From assembly GCA_029961685.1 (NCBI GenBank), contig JARWKL010000004.1, positions 27,657,610-27,721,609 on the forward strand: a DNA stretch of 64,000 bases. Reading direction: 5' to 3'. The notes under the pieces are model-generated. The model ran no database searches and was not told the DNA's origin. It was given only the letters and a program-made list of their open reading frames with translations. Both the position numbers and the translations under genes were made by a program. Of the stretch, positions 36,101-50,243 are shown piece by piece (within the stretch, counting starts at the first letter, position 1; the number at the start of each line of letters is the position of its first letter). Source of the DNA: Aristolochia californica. Taxonomy: Eukaryota; Streptophyta; Magnoliopsida; Piperales; Aristolochiaceae.

Positions 36101-39100
36101 CTTGTTTGACTCGGGGAAATATCCCACCGCACGTGCTCTTGAGAATTTATTGTTATTCACTTTAAAAGGTTTGGATCCATAGGTCATTTGCATCTGTAAC
36201 ATGTTTGAAGCATGCATATCCATTTTTTAAAACATGTGTAGAAAAATCTCTTTCATATAAAATTCCGAGCTATGAGGGTTGAACTAGTTGAATTTCCCAA
36301 ACTTGGATAACAAAACTTTTGTGTTCATTTGTGGTGTGTGAATAAATTTTCTTTACGTACATTTGTTATTGCTTAAAAATTTTTCCACACATAAACTCTG
36401 AATTTTTTATTTTGTTGTGATCTATTTGCCTTTTAACTCTTTTTATGTTTACGAGATGAAGGGAAAGTGAAAACTCAAGTTTTGATTTAAGAAAAAAGTA
36501 TACATCTAAAATTGAAATAAACAATGCACAAATATAGAGAGAGACAATTCCAAAAAGTTTATGTAATTTTTAGGGATTGTAAACTCTTTTTAGTTTTTAT
36601 ATATCAGGTTTTGCAATCGTCAGGAAAAGAGGGAGGCGGGGGAGTTTTTAACTAAGTGTAGACTCCCAATCCAAAAGTCATTCCTTACAAAAATATAGCC
36701 CGTTACGTATGATAAATAACTTTACAATCATCTACGTTCGTTTGGTCAGCTTTTTTTAAATGGGCAAAATAATGGCTTGTCTGACTTGGGTAAATATCCC
36801 ATCGCACATTCACTCAAGAATTTAATGTTTTTCTCTTTAAAAGGTGTGGATCCTTAAGACATTCGCATCTTTAACATGTTTCAAGCATGGATATCCATTT
36901 TTTAAACCATGTTTAGAAAAACCTCTTTGTCATAAAATTATGAGCTAATAGGGTTGAACTAGTGGAATTTCCCAAACTTTGATATCAATACTTTTGTGTT
37001 CATTTGTGGTGTGTGAATAAATTTTATTTACTTACATTTGTTATTGCTTCACATTTTTTTCTGCACATAAACTCTAAAAGTTTCATCTTGTTGTGATCTA
37101 TTTGCATTTAATCTCTTTTTTTGTTTACGAGATGAAGGGAAAGTGAAAACTCAAGTTTTGATTTAAGAAAAATATATACATCTAAAATGGAAATGCACAA
37201 TCCACAAATGTAGAGAGAGATAATTCCAAAAAGTGTCTACAAGATTTTGGGATTGTAAACTCTTTTTACTTTTTATATATCAGGTTTTGCAATTGCCGGG
37301 AAATGGGGGAGGCAGGGAATTTTTAACTGAGTGTTGACTCCCAGTCCATAAGTCATTCCTTACAAAAATATAACCTGTTACGAAGGATAAATCACTTTAC
37401 AATCATCTACGATCGATAGGTCAGCTTTTTGTAAATTAGCAAAATAATGGCTGGTTTGACTCGGGTAAATATCCCACCGCACATTCGCTTAAGAATTTAA
37501 TGTTATTCTCTTTAAAAGGTTTAGATCCATAGGTCGTTTGTATCTTTAAAATGTTTCAAGCAAGCATATCCATTTTTTAAAACATGTGTAGAAAAATCTC
37601 TTTCTTATAAAATTCCGAGCTATTAGGGTTGAACTAATGGAATTTCCAAAACACGGATAACAAAAATTTTGTGCTCATTAGTGGTGTGTGAATAAATTTT
37701 ATTTACTTACATTTGTTATTGCTATAAAATTTTCCATATATAAAATCTAAAATTTTGATTTTGTTGTGATCTATTTGCCTTTTATCTATTTTTTAGTTTA
37801 CGAGATGAAGGAAAAGTGAAAAGTCAAGTTTTGATTTAAGAAAAAAGGGGGAGGAAGGGGATTTTTAAATGAGTGTTGACGCACAAATGTAGAGAGACAT
37901 AATTCCAAAAAGTGGTTGTAATTTTTAGGGATTGTAAAATCTTTTTAATTTTTATATATCAAGTTTTGCAATCGTTGGGAAAATGGGGAGGTGGGGGATT
38001 TGTAACTGAGTGCAGACTCCCAATTCATAAGTCATTCCTTAAAAAAATATAGCCCGTTACGCATGATAAATCACTTTACAATCATTTACGATCGTTAGGT
38101 TAACTTTTTTTAAATGAGCAAAATAATGACTTTTTTTTACTCGAGTAAATATCCCACCGCACGTTAACTTATGAATTTAATGTTATTCTCTTTAGAAGGT
38201 TCGGATCCATAGGTCATTTGCATCTTTAACATCTTTCAAGCATGCATATCCATTTTTTAAAACATGTATAGAAAAATCTTTTTCTTATAAAATTCCGAGG
38301 TATTAGGGTTGAACTAGTGGAATTTCCCAAACTTGGATAACAAAACTTTTGTGTTTATTTGTGGTGTGTGAATAAAGTTTCTTTACTTAGATTTATTATT
38401 ACTTTATTTTCCATACATAAACTCAAAAAATTTTATTTTGTTGTGATCTATTTGCCTTTTATCTCTTATTTTGTTTACGATATGAAGGTAAAGTGAAAAC
38501 TCAAGTTTTGATTTAAGAAAAATGTATACGTATAAAATGGAAATGCCCAACGCAAAAATATTGAGAGAGATAATTCCAAAAAGTCTGTAATTTTTAGGGA
38601 TTTTAAACTCTTTTTTGTTTTTATATATCAGGTTTTGCAATCGTCGGGAAAAGGGGGAGGCAAGAGATTTTGAACTAAGTGTTGACTCCCAATCCATAAG
38701 TCCGTCCTTGAAAAAATATAGCCCATTACGCAAGATAAATCACTTTACAATCATCTATGATCGTTAGGTCACTTTTTGTAAATGGGTAAAATAATGGCTT
38801 GTTTGACTCGGGTAAATATCCCATCGCACGTTCACTTGAGAATTTAATGTTATTCTCTTTAAATGGTTTGGATCCATAGGTCGTATGCATCGTGAACATG
38901 TTTCAAGCATGCATATTCAATTTTTAAAACATGTGTAGAAAAATCTCTTTCTCATAAAATTCTGAGCGATTAGGGTTGAACTAGTGGAATTTCCCAAACA
39001 TGGATAACAAAACTTTTGCGTTCATTTGTGGTGTGTGAATAAATTTTCTTTACTTACATTTGTTATTGCTTAAAAAAATTTTTATACATAAACTCTAAAA

Positions 39101-41839
39101 TTTACATTTTGCTGTGATCAATTTGCCATTTATCTCTTTTTTTGTTACGAGATGAAGGGAAAGTGAAAAATCAAGTTTTGATTTAAGCAAAAAGTATACA
39201 TCTAAAATGAAATGGACAATGCACAAATGTAGAGAGAGATAATTCCAAAATGTGTTTGTAAGTTTTAGGGATTGTAAACTCTTTTTACTTTTTATATATC
39301 AGGTTTTGTAATAGTCGGGAAAAGGGGAGGCCTGGGATTTTTAACTGTGTGTTGACTCCCAATCCATAAGTCATTCCTTACAAAATTATAGCCCGTTACG
39401 CATGATAAATCACTTTACAGTTATCTATGATCGTTAGGTCTGCTTTTTGTAAGTGGGCAAAATAATGGCTTGTTTGACTCAGGTAAATATCCCACCGCAC
39501 CTTCACTTGAGAATTTAATGTTATTCTCTTTTTAAAGGTTTTGATCCATAGGACATTTGAATCTTTAACATGTTTCAAGCATGCATGTCCATTTTTTAAA
39601 ACATGTGTAGAAAAATCACTTTCTTGTAAAACTCCGAGCCATTAGGGTTGAACTAGTGGAATTTCCCCAACTTGGATAACAAAACTTTTGTGTTCATTTG
39701 TGGGTGTGAATAAATTTTGTTTTCTTACATTAGGTATTGCGTTCAATTTTTCTATACATAAACTCTAAAATTTTTACTTTGTTGTGATCTATTTGCCTTT
39801 TATCTCTTTTTTTGTTTACGAGATGAAGGGAATGTGAAAACTCAAGTTTTGATTTATGTTAAAAAAAGTACACATCTAAAATGGAAATGCACAATGCACA
39901 AATGTATAGAGTGATAATTCGAAAAAGTGTTTGTCATTTTTAGGGATTGTAAACTGTTTTTAGTTTTTATATATCAGGTTTTGCAATCGTCGGGAAAAGG
40001 GGGAGGTGGGGGATTTTTAACTGAGTGTTGACTCCATATCCATAAGTCATTCCTTACAAAAATATAGCCCGTTGTGCATGATAAATCAGTTTACAATCAT
40101 CTATGAACGTTAGGTCAGCTTTTTGTAAATGTGCAAAATAATGGCTTGGTTGACTTGGGTAAATATCCCACCGCACGTTCACTTGAGAATGTAATTTTAT
40201 TCTCTTTAAAAGGTTTGGATCCGTAGGTCATTTGCATCTTTAACATGTTTCAAGCATGCAAATCCATTTTTTAAAACATGTATAGAAAAATCTCTTTCTT
40301 ATAAAATTCCAAGCTATGAGGGTATAACCAGTGGAATTTCCCAAACTTGTATAACAAAACTTTTGTGTTCATTTGTGGTGTGTGAATAAATTTTATTTAC
40401 TTACATTTTTTATTGGTTAAAAATTTTTCCATACATAAACTCTAAAATTTTTATTTTGTTGTGATCAATTTGCCTTTTATCTCTTTTTGTTTTCGAGATG
40501 AAGGGAAAGTGAAAACTCAAGTTTTTATTTAAGAAAAAAGTATACATCTAAAATGGAAAAGCACAATGCACAAATGTAGAGAGAGATAATTCCAAAACGT
40601 CTTTGTAAATTTTAGCGATTGTAAACTCTTTTTAGTTATTATATATCAGGTTTTACAATCGTCGGGAAAAGGCGGAGGCGGGGGATTTTTAACTCTATGT
40701 AGACTCCCAATCCATAAGACATTCCTTACAAAAATATATCCATTTACTCATGATAAATCACTTTACAATCATCAACTACCATTAAGGTCAGCTTTTTGTA
40801 AAAGGGCAAAATAATGGCTTGTTTGACTCGGGTAAATATCCCACCACACATTCACTGAAGATTCTAATATTATTCTCTTTATAAGGTTTGGATCCATAGG
40901 TCATTTGCATCTTTAACATGTTTCAAGCATGCATATCCATTTTTTAAAGCATCTGTAGAAAAATCTCTTTCTTATAAAATTCCGAGCTAAAAGGGTTGAA
41001 ATAGTGGAATTTCCAAAACATGGATAACAAAACTTTTGTGCTCATTTGTGGTGTGTGAAAAAATTTTCTTTACTTACATTTGGTTTTGCTTTAAATTATT
41101 TCTATACATAAAATCTAATTTTTTTTTATCTATTTGCCTTTTATCTCTTTTTTTGTTTACGACATGAAGGGAATGTGAAAACTCAAGTTTTGATAGAAGG
41201 AAAAAGTAAACATCGAAATTGGAAATGCACAATGAACAAATGTAGAGAGAGATAATTCCAAAAAGTGTCTGAAATTTTTAGGGATTGTAAACTGTTTTTA
41301 GTTTTTATATATCAGGTTTTGCAATCGTCGGGAAAAGGGGGAGGCGACGGATTCTTAACTGATTGTTGACTTCATATCCATAAGTCATTCCTTAAAAAAA
41401 TATAGCCCATTATGCATGATAAATCAGTTTACAATCATCTATGATCGTTAGATCAACTTTTTTTAAATGGGCAAAATAATGGCTTGTTTGACTTGGGTAC
41501 ATATCCCATCGCACGTTCACTTGACAATTTAATGTTATTCACTTTAAAAGGTTTGGATCCATAGGTCATTTGCATATTTAACATGTTTCAAGCATGCATA
41601 TCCATTTTTTAAAACTTGTGTAGAAAAATCTATTTCTTATAATATTCAGAGCTATTAGGGTTGAACTCGTGGAATTTCAAAAACATGGGTAACAAAACTT
41701 TTGTGTTCATTTGTGGTGTTTCTTTACTTACATTTGTTTATTGCTTTAAATTTTTTCCATACATAAACTCTAAAATTTTTATTTTGTTGTGATCTTTTTG
41801 CCATTTATCTTTTTTTTTTTTTTGTTTACGAGATGAAGG
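30176..41839 (+). repeat. Satellite array, domain B1 (type B monomers)
   Basis: Landmarks: 30176, 30850, 31520, 32190, 32863, 33533, 34207, 34882, 35452, 36116, 36791, 37466, 38146, 38813, 39484, 40160, 40833, 41498. Type B differs from A by TTTGTTATTGC (one short), AAATTTTTTCC and GGTTTTGCAATCG, while keeping AGTATACATC, GAGAGAGATAATTCC and TAACTGAGTG. The spacing of 570 at 34882-35452 comes from a deletion at about 35361 (CTCTTTTTAGC joined to TTGATACACATGATAAATC). One monomer (39484-40160) already carries type C markers. Open frames up to 109 codons, for example minus 38404-38733, are chance frames in low-complexity sequence. Confidence 0.94.
37842..37881 (+). repeat. Ectopic copy of the G-rich box inside a monomer
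   Basis: After GATTTAAG-AAAAAA the expected GTATACATC segment is replaced by GGGGGAGGAAGGGGATTTT and then AATGAGTGTTGAC, which belong about 150 bp downstream. The sequence then jumps back to GCACAAATGTAGAGAG, and the normal G-rich box follows at about 37980-37997. The monomer therefore has two G-rich boxes. The pattern fits forward and backward template switching at the A-run. Confidence 0.85.
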
Positions 41840-44800
41840 GAAGTGAAAACTCAAGTTTTGATTTAAGGAAAAAAAGTACACATCTAAAATGGAAATGCAC
41901 AATGCACAAATGTAGAGTTTGATAATTCCAAAAAGTGTCTGTAATTTTTAGGGATTGTAAACTCTTTTTAGTTTTTAAATATCAGGTTTTGCAATCGTCG
42001 TGAAAAGGGGGAGGTGGGGGATTTCTAACTAAGTGTTTCCTTACAAAAATATAGACCATTATGCATGATAAATCACTTTACAATCATATATGATCGTTAG
42101 GTCAGCTTTTTGTAAATGGGCAAAATAATGGCTTGTTTGACTCGGGTAAATATGCCACCGTACATTCACTAAAGAATTTAATGTTATTCCCTTTCAAAGG
42201 TTTGCATCCATAGGTCATTTGCATCTTTAAAATGTTTCAAGCATGCATTTCCATTTTTTAAAACATGTGTAGAAAAATCTCTTTCTTATGAAATTCCAAG
42301 CTGTTAGGGTTGAACTAGTGGAATTTCCCAAACTTGGATAACAGAACTTTTGTGTTCAATTGTGGTGTGTGAATAAATTTTCTTTACTTACATTTGTTAT
42401 TGCTTTAAATTTTTTCCTTACATAAACTCTAAAATTTTCATTTTGTTGTGATCTATTTGCGTTCCATCTCTTTTTTTGTTTACGAGAGGAAGAGAAAGTG
42501 AAAACTCAAGTTTTAATTTAAGAAAAAAAAGTACACATCTAAAATGGAAATGAACAACGCACAAATATAGAGAGTGATAATTCCAAAAAGTGTCTATAAG
42601 TTTTAGGGATTGTATACTCTTTTTAGTTTTTATATATCAGATTTGGCAATTGTCGGGAAGAGGGGGAGGCGAGGGATTTTTAATCGAGTTTTGACTCCCA
42701 ATCCATAAATCATTCCTTACAAAAATATAGCCCGTTATGCATGATAAATCACCTTACAATCATCTATGATCGTTTGGTCAACTTTTTGTCATTGGCCAAA
42801 ATAATGGCTTGTTTGACTCGGGTAAATATCCCACCGCACTTTCACTTGAGCATTTAATGTTATTCTCTTTAAAAGGTTTGGATCCATGAGTCATTTGCAT
42901 ATTTAACATGTTTCAAGCATGCATGTCCCTTTTTTAAAACATGTGTAGAAAAATCTCTTTCTTATGAAAGTCCAAGATGTTAGGGTTGAACTAGTGGAAT
43001 TTCCCAAACTTGGATAACAAAACTTTTGTGTTCAATAGTGGTGTGTGAATAAATTTTCATTACTTACATTTGTTAATTCTTTAAATTTTTTCCATACATC
43101 AACTCTAAAATTTTAATTTTGTTGTGATCTATTTGCCTTATTTATCTTTTTTTTTTGTTTTCGAGATGAAGAGAAAGTGAAAACTCAAGGTTTGATTTAA
43201 GAAAAAAAGTACACGTCTAAAATGGAAATGCACAATGTACAATTGTAGAGAGTGATAATTCCAAAAAGTGTCTATAATTTTTATTGATTGTAAACTCTCT
43301 TTTAGTTTCTATATATAATGTTTTGCAATGGTTGGGAAAGGGGGTAGCGGGGGATTTTTAACCGAGTGTTGACTCCCAATCCATAAGTCATTCCTTACAA
43401 AAATATAGCCCATTACACACGATAAATTACTTTACCATCATCTATGATTGTTAGGTCAACTTTTTGTAAATGTTCAAAATAATGGCTTGTTTGACTCGGG
43501 TAAATATCCCACCGCACGTTCACTACAGAATTTATTGTTATTCTCTTTAAAAATTTGGATCCATAGGTCATTTGCATCTTTAACATGTTTCAAGAATGCA
43601 TTTCCATTTTTTAATACATGTGTAGAAAAATCTCTTTCATATAAAATTTCTAGCTATTAGGGTTGAACTAGTGAAATTTCCCAAACTTGGATAACAAAAC
43701 TTTTGTGTTCATTTGTGGTATGTGAAAAATTTTTATTTACCTACATTTGTTATTGCTTTAAATTTTTTCCATACATGAACTCTGAAATTTTCATTTTGTT
43801 GTGATCTATTTGACTTTTATCTCTTTTTTTGTTTAAGAGATGAAGGGAAAGTGAAAACTCAAGTTTTGATTTAAGAAAAAAAAGTACACATCTTAAATGG
43901 AAATTCACAATGCTCAAATGTAGAGAGTGATAATTCCAAAAAGTTTCTATAATTTTTAGGGATTGTAAACTCTTTTAAGTTTTTATATATCAGGTTTGGC
44001 AATCATTGGGAAAAGGGGGAGGCGGGGGATTTTTAACCGAGTGTTGACTCTCAATCCATAAGTCATTCCTTACAAATATATAGCCCGTTACGCATGATAA
44101 ATCACTTTACAATCATCTATGATTGGTAGGTCAGTTTTTTTTAAATGGGCAAAATAATGGCTTGTTTGAATCGGGTAAATATCCCACCGCACATTCACTT
44201 GTGAATTTAATGTTATTCTCTTTAAATGGTTTGGATCCATAGGTCATTTGCATCTTTAATATGTTTCAAGCATGCATTTCCATTTTTTAAAACATGTGTA
44301 GAAAAATCTCTTTCTTATGAAATTCCAAGCAGTTAGGGTTGAACTAGTGGAATTTCCCAAAGTTGATAACAAAAATTTTGTGTTCATTAGTGGTGTGTGA
44401 ATAAATTTTCTTTAGTTACATTTGTTATTGCGTTAAATTTTTTCCATACATAAACTCTAAAATTTTCATTTTGTTGTGATCTATTTGCCTTTTATATCTT
44501 TTTTTTTTGTTTTCAAGATGAAAGGAAAGTGAAAACTCAAGTTTTGATTTAAGAAAAAAAAGTACACGTCTAAAATGCAAATGCACAATGCACAAATGTA
44601 AAGAGTGATAATTCCAAAAAGTGTCTGTAATTTTTAGGGATTGTAAACTCTTTTTTAGTTTTTATATATCAGGTTTTTAATCGTCAGAAAAAGGGGGACG
44701 CGGCAAATGTTTAACCGAGTCTTGAGTCCCAATCCATAAGTCATTACTAACAAACATATAGCCCGTAGTGCATGATAAATCACTTTACAATCATCTATGA

Positions 44801-46195
44801 TCAAGTAGGTCAGCTTTTTGTAAATGGGCAAAATAATGGCTTGTTTGACTCAGGTAATTATCCCACCGCACGTTCACTTGAGATTTTAATGTTATTCTCT
44901 TTAAAAGGTTTGTACCCATAGGTCATTTGCATCTTTAACATGTTTCAATCATGCATATCCATTTTTTAAAACATGTGTAGAAAAATTTATTTCTTATAAA
45001 ATACCAAGCTATTAGGGTTGAACTAGTGGAATTTCCCAAACTATGATAACAATGCTTTGATGTTCATTTGTGGTCTGTGAATAAATTTTCTTTATTTAAA
45101 TTTGTTGTTGCTGTTATTTTTTTCCTTACATAAACTCTAAATTTTCATTTTGTTGTGATTTATTTGCGTTCCATCTCTTTTTTTGTTTACGAGAGGAAGA
45201 GAAAGTGAAAACTCAAGTTTTAATTTAAGAAAAAAAAGTACACATCTAAAATGGAAATGCACAACGCACAAATGTAGAGAGTGATAATTCCAAAAAGTTT
45301 CTATAATTTTTAGGGATTGTACACTCTTTTTAGTTTTTATATATCTTGTTTGGCAATCGTCGGGAAAAGGGGGGAGGCGTGGGATTTTTAACCGAGTTTT
45401 GACTACCAATCCATAAGTCATTCCTTACAAAAATATAGTCCGTTATGCATGATAAATCACTTTACAATCATCTATGATCGTTAGATAAGCTTTTTTTAAA
45501 TGGCCAATATAATGGGTTATTTGACTCGGGTAAATGTTTACTTGAGAATTTAATGATATTCTCTTTAAAAGGTTTGGATCCATAGGTCATTTGAATCTTT
45601 AACATGTTTCAAGCATACATTTCCATTTTTTAAAACATGTGTAGAAAAATCTCTTTCTTATGAAATTCCTAACTATTATTGTTGAACTAGTGGAATTTCG
45701 CAAACTTGGATAAAAAAACTTTTGTGTTCATTAGTGGTGTGTGAATAAATTTTCTTTTCTTACATTTGTTATTGCTTTAAATTTTTTCCATACATGAACT
45801 CTAAAATTTTCATTTTGTTGTGATCTATTTGCCTTTTATATCTTTTTTTTTGTTTTCGAGAAGAAGGGAAAGTGAAAACTCAAGTTTTGATTTAAGAAAA
45901 AATAGTACAAACTTAAAATGGAAATGCACAATGCACAAATGTAGAGACTAATAATTTCAAAAAGTGTTTATAACTTTTAGGGATTGTAAACTATTTTTTA
46001 GTTTATATATATCAGGTTTTGCAATCGTCAGGAAAAGGGGGTGGCAGGGGATTTTTAACCGTGTTGACCCCCAATCCATAAGTCATTCTTTAAAAAAATA
46101 TAGCCAGTTATGCATGATAAATTACTTTACAATCATCTATGATCGTTAGGTCAGATTTTTGTAATTGGGCAAAATAATAGCTTGTTTGACTTGGG

Positions 46196-49100
46196 TAAAT
46201 ATCCCACTACACGTTCACTTGAGAATTTAATGTTATTCTCTTTAAAAAGTTTTCATCCATAGGTCATTTGCATCTTTAACATGTTTTGAGCATGCATATC
46301 CATTTTTTAAAACATGTGTAGAAAAATATTTTTCGTATAAAATTGAAAGCTATTAGGGTTGAACTAGTGGAATTTCCCAAATTTGGATAAGAAAAATTTT
46401 GCGTTCATTTGTGGTGTGTGAATAAATTTTATTTTCTTAAATTTTTTATTGCTTTAAATTTTTTCCATCCATAAACTCTAAAATTTTCATTTAGTTGTGA
46501 TCTATTTGCCTTTTATCTCTTTTTTTTTGTGTACGAGATGAAGCGAAAGTGCTCAACATTTGATTTAAGAAAGAAAAGTATACATCTAAATGGAAATGCA
46601 CAACGAACAAATGTACAGAGTGATAATTCCAAAAAGTGTCAGTAATTTTTAGGGATTGTAAACTCTATTTAGTTTTTATATATTAGATTTTGCATTCGTC
46701 GGGAAAAGCAGGAGGCGGGGGATTTTTAACCGAGTGTTGACTCCCAATCCATAAGTCATTCCTTTCAAAAATATAGCCCCTTACGATGATAAATCACTTT
46801 AAAATCATCTATGATCGTTAGGTCAGCTTTTAGTAAATGGGAAAATAATTCCCTTTTTGACTCGGGTAAATATCCCATCGCACATTCACTTGAGAAATTA
46901 ATGTTATTCTCTTTAAAAGGTTTGGATCCATAGGTCATTTGCATCTTTAACATGTTTCAAGCATGCGTTTACATTTTTTAAAACATGTGTAGAAAAATCT
47001 CTTTCTTATAAAATTCCAACCTATTAGGGTTAAACTAGTGGAATTTCCCAAACTTGGATAACAAAACTTTTGTGTTCTTTTGTGGTGTGTGAATAAATTT
47101 TATTTTATTATATTTGTTATTGTTTTATATTTTTTCCACTCATAAACTCTAAAATTTTCATTTTGTAGGGATCTTTTTGCCTTTTATCACTTTTTTTGTT
47201 TACGAGATGAAGGGAAAGTGAAAACTCAAGTTTATATTTAAGAAAAAAAATGAACACATGTAAAATGGAAATGTAAAATGCACAAATGTAGAGAGTGATA
47301 ATTCCAAAAAGTGTCAGTATTTCTAGGGTTTGTATACTCTTTTTAGTTTTTATATATCATATTTTGCAATAGTCAGAAAAAGGGGAGGTGGGGGATTTTT
47401 AACCGAGTGTTGACTCCCAATCCATAAGTCATTCCATACAAAAATTTAGTCTATTACGCATGATAAATCACTTTACAATCATCTTTGATCGTTAGGTCAG
47501 CTTTTTGTAAATGGGCAAAATAATGGCTTGTTTGACTCGGGTAAATATCCCACCGCACGTTCACTTGAGAATTTACTGTTATTCTCTTTAAAAAGTTTTG
47601 ATCCGTAGGTCATTTGCATCTTTAACATGTTTCAAGCATGCATATCCATTTTTAGAGCATGTGTAGAAAAATCTTTTTCTTATAAAATTCCAAGCTATTA
47701 GGTTGAACTAGAGGAATTTCCCAAATTTGGATAACAAACCTTTTGTGTTCATTTGTGGTGTGTGAATAAATTTACTTTACTTACATTTGTTATTGCTTTA
47801 AATTTTTTCCATACCTAAACTCTAAAATTTTCATTTTGTTGTGATCTATTTGCCTTTTATCTCTTTTTCTTGTGTACGAGATGGTGGGAAAGTGAACACT
47901 GAATATTTGATTTAAGAAAAAAAGTACACATCTAAAATGGAAATGCACAACACACAAATTTATAGAGTGATAATTCCAAAAAGTGTCAGTAACTTTTAGT
48001 GATTTTAAGCTCTTTTTAGTTTTTATACATCAGGTTTTGCAATCATCGGGAAAAGCAAGAGGAGGGGGATTTTTAACCGAGTGTTGACTCCCAATCCATA
48101 AGTCATTCCTTACAAAAATATAGCCCCTTACGCATGATAAGTCACTTTATAATCATCCATGATTGTTAGGTCAGCTCTTTGTAAATGGGCAAAATAATAG
48201 CTTGTCTGACTCGGGTAAATATCCCACCGCAAGTTCACTTGAGAATTTAATGTTATTTTCTTTAAAAGGTTTGGATCCATAGATCATTTCCATCTTTAAC
48301 ATGTTACAAGCAAGCATATCCATATTTTAAAACATGTGTAGAAAAATATCTTTCTTATAAAATTCCAAGCAATTAGGGTAGAACTAGTGGAATTTCTCAA
48401 ACTCGGATAACAAAACTTTTGTGTTCAAATGTGGTGCGTGAATAAATTTTCTTTTTTTAAAATAGTTATTGCTTTAAATTTTTTTGTACATAAACTCTGA
48501 AATTTTCATTTTGTTGTGATCTATTTGACTTTTATCTCTTTTTTTTTGTTTACGAGATGATGGGAAAGTGAAAACTCAAGATTTGATTTAACAAAAAAAG
48601 GTGCACATCTAAAATGGATATGCACAATGCACAAAAGTTGAGAGCGATAATTGCAAAAAGTGTCTGTAATTTTTCAGGATTGTAAACACTTTTTAGTTTT
48701 TATATATTAGGTTTTGCAATCATCGGGAAAAGGGGGAGGTGGGGGATGTTTTACCGAGTGTTGATTCCCAAGCCATAAGTCATTCCTTAAAAAAATATAG
48801 CCCGTTACGCAGGATAAATCACTTTACTATCATCAATGATCGTTAGGTTAGCTTTTTGTAAATGGGCAAAATAAAGGCTTTTTTGACCTTGGTAAATATC
48901 CCTCCGCACGTTCACTTGAAAATTTTATGTTATTCTCTTTAAAAGGTTTGGATCCGTAGGTCATTTGCATCTTTAACATGTTTCAAGCATGCATATCCAT
49001 TTTTTAAAACATGTGTAGAAAAATCTCTTTCATATAAAATTCCAAGCTCTGATAGTTGAACTAGTGGAATTTCCCAAACTCAGATAACAAAACTTTTGTC

Positions 49101-50243
49101 TATATTTGTGGTGTCTGAATAAATTTTCTTTACTTAGATTTTTGATTGCTTTAAATTTTTTCCTTACATAAACTCTAAAATTTTCATTTTGTTGTGATCT
49201 ATTTGCCTTTTATCTCTTTTTTTTAACGGATTAAGGGAAAGTAAAAACTCAAGTTTTGTTTGAAGAAAAAAAAGTACACATCTAAAATGGAAATGGACAA
49301 CACACAAACGTTTAGAGTGATAATTCAAAAAAGTGGCAGTAATTTTTAGGGATTGTAAACTCTTTTTAATTTTTATATAACAGGTTTTGCAATCGTCGAG
49401 AAAAGCAAGAGGCGGTGGATTTTTAACCGAGTGTTGTCTCCCAATCCATAAGTCATTCCTTAAAAAAATATAGCCCCTTTATGCATGATAAATCACTTTA
49501 CAATCATCTATGATCGTTAGGTAACCTTTTTGTAAATGGGCAAAATAATGGCTTGTTTGACTCGGTTAAATATCCCACCGTACGTTCACTTGAGAATTTA
49601 ATGTTATTCTTTTTAAAAGGTTTGGATCCATAGGTCATTTGCTTCTTTAACATGTTTCAAGCATGCATATCAATTTTTTCAAACTTGTGTAGAAAAATTT
49701 CTTTCTTATAAAATTCCAAGCTATTAGAGTTGAAATACAAGAATTTCCCAAACTTGGATAAAAAAAACTTTTGTGTTCATTTGTGGCGTGTGAATAAATC
49801 TTCTTTACTTACATTTTTTATTTCTTTACATTTTTTCCATACCTAAACTCTAAATTTTTCATTTTCTTGTGATCTATTTGCCTTTTATTTCTTTTTTTGT
49901 TTACGACATGAAGGGAAAGTGAAAAATTAAGATTTGATTTAAGAAAAAAAAGTGCACATCTAAAATGGAAATGTACAATGTACAAATGTCGAGAATGATA
50001 ATTCCAAAAAGTGTCTGTAATTTTTAGTGATTGTAAACTCTTTTTAGTTTTTATATATCAAGTTTTGCAATCGTCGGGAAAAGGGGGACGCGGGGATGTT
50101 TAACCGAGTGTTGACTCCTAATCCATAAGTCATTCCTTACAAATATATAGCCCATTACGGATGATAAATAACTTTACAATCATCTATGATCGTTAGGTAA
50201 GCTTTTTTTAAATGGGCAAAATAATGCCTTGTTTGACTCGGTT
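46196..50243 (+). repeat. Two-monomer higher-order repeat
   Basis: Alternating monomers share variants. Those starting at 46196, 47542 and 48893 (1,346 and 1,351 bp apart) have an A-rich, C-containing G-box (GGGAAAAGCAGGAGG or GAAAAGCAAGAGG) and TAGCCCCTT. The intervening monomers 48216 and 49567 share TCAAGATTTG or TTAAGATTTG, AAAGGTGCACATC or AAAGTGCACATC, and GGATGTTTAACCGAG-like sequence. This is dimeric periodicity of about 1.35 kb. Confidence 0.65.

Noticed and set aside
35886..36182. Plus-strand open frame of 98 codons, and similar plus frames (43448-43660, 62042-62251)
   Set aside because: Same reasoning: they span the G-rich box and landmark of single monomers and are broken in neighbours.
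38404..38733. Minus-strand open frame of 109 codons, and similar 60-100-codon minus frames (for example 257-451, 9495-9683, 23885-24082, 45137-45421, 57027-57236)
   Set aside because: They recur at the same place in the satellite monomer with different ends and are interrupted in most copies. Composition is that of AT-rich low-complexity DNA and no domain is recognisable. They are periodic shadows of the repeat.
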